From the NCBI RefSeq assembly GCF_003846185.1, contig NZ_ML123034.1:1060902-1124901 (forward strand): 64,000 nt of DNA, given 5' to 3'. This DNA comes from Streptomyces sp. ADI96-02. GTDB taxonomy: Bacteria > Actinomycetota > Actinomycetes > Streptomycetales > Streptomycetaceae. Shown here one piece after another: positions 63,812 through 64,000 of the stretch. Positions within the stretch are counted from its first letter, which is position 1; every line of letters begins with the position of its first letter. Below the pieces are notes generated by a model. The model did no database searches. It saw only the letters and a program-made list of their open reading frames with translations, and was not told the origin of the DNA. A program made the position numbers and the translations under genes.

Positions 63812-64000
63812 CGCGCGCCCGCCGTGCCGCGGGCGTAGTGCCGCTCGACGTAGTGCCGGCCGACGCTCAGCAGGGTGGTGACCGCCGCGTACCAGAGGGT
63901 GGCGACGAGCAGCAGCGGGATGACCTGGTAGGTGCGGTGGTAGACGAGCTGGACGGAGTACAGCAGGTCCTGCACGGCGATCACGCTGACGATGGAGGTG
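63808..64000 (-). CDS. Second amino-acid ABC transporter permease, partial
   Basis: Only the C-terminal 63 residues are inside the window (ending YVERHYARGTAGAR), and the start lies beyond position 64000. The segment TSIVSVIAVQDLLYSVQLVY followed by IPLLLVATLWYAAVTTLLSV is closely similar to the end of the permease at 60971-61906, so the cluster has at least two related permeases, which may form a heterodimer. Confidence 0.9.
   Translation of the reverse strand, partial: TSIVSVIAVQDLLYSVQLVYHRTYQVIPLLLVATLWYAAVTTLLSVGRHYVERHYARGTAGAR

Overview
The window is Streptomyces chromosomal DNA. It is GC-rich throughout, with GTG/TTG starts, frequent 4-nt ATGA/GTGA overlaps, mycothiol metabolism, Tat and lipoprotein exports, and secreted proteases. 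Two exported peptidases match proteins I remember from Streptomyces griseus. One is the aminopeptidase SGAP, with its zinc and calcium ligands at the known mature positions; the other is streptogrisin D. Together they point to the S. griseus clade. Several blocks (gntR-gntK-gntP, soxR, hmgA, SGNH lipase, dnaE2 with an ImuB-like gene) are ordinary Streptomyces core genes. I see no tRNA, rRNA, CRISPR array or insertion sequence.

Left part (1-24.4 kb): an RluA-type pseudouridine synthase; a mycothiol-dependent formaldehyde dehydrogenase coupled to a metallo-beta-lactamase-fold hydrolase; the gluconate locus gntR/gntK-gntP with a candidate operator; a KstD-like flavoprotein; a Nudix hydrolase and a DUF202 pair; a quinone-oxidoreductase-like protein; an acyl-CoA dehydrogenase with its phosphotransferase partner; SGAP; a TetR gene and an SDR gene; a Tat-exported NamZ-type muramidase; soxR; a MaoC hydratase with a convergent TetR gene; a second zinc alcohol dehydrogenase; and a CitMHS citrate transporter coupled to an MFS exporter. 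Two pairs of shared TetR-type operators tie genes of this part into small lipid-catabolic regulons.

Middle part (24.6-45.7 kb): a TetR gene; hmgA followed by a GntR/UTRA regulator; a stand-alone homologue of the type ISP restriction enzyme C-terminal domain; a CaiB/BaiF CoA-transferase; a small basic protein; an SGNH lipase; a DUF5925-type AAA ATPase; a short GntR regulator; a tctCBA tricarboxylate transporter divergent from a response regulator with no kinase beside it; a secreted alpha/beta lipase; a dnaE2/ImuB-like mutagenic repair operon behind a LexA-type box; streptogrisin D; and an alpha/beta hydrolase.

Accessory core (45.7-55.7 kb): a complete FxsA-FxsB-FxsC-FxsT locus. It encodes a 54-residue RiPP precursor ending in FSSAL, a radical SAM/SPASM cyclophane synthase, a TIR-like protein, and a 1311-residue ParA-like/TIR/NB-ARC/TPR protein built like an immune sensor. 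Immediately upstream is a SLATT membrane protein that converges on a SLOG-type nucleotide-sensing protein, another predicted conflict-system pair. This is the most interesting region of the window.

Right end (55.8-64 kb): a one-direction cluster with a DUF1684 protein, two flavin-dependent LLM monooxygenases, an amino-acid-type ABC transporter, an NAD(P)/FAD-binding protein and a second permease cut by the window edge. Gene content resembles the Bacillus subtilis ytm/ytn organosulfur-scavenging operon, so I infer uptake and oxidative breakdown of S-modified amino acids or similar compounds.
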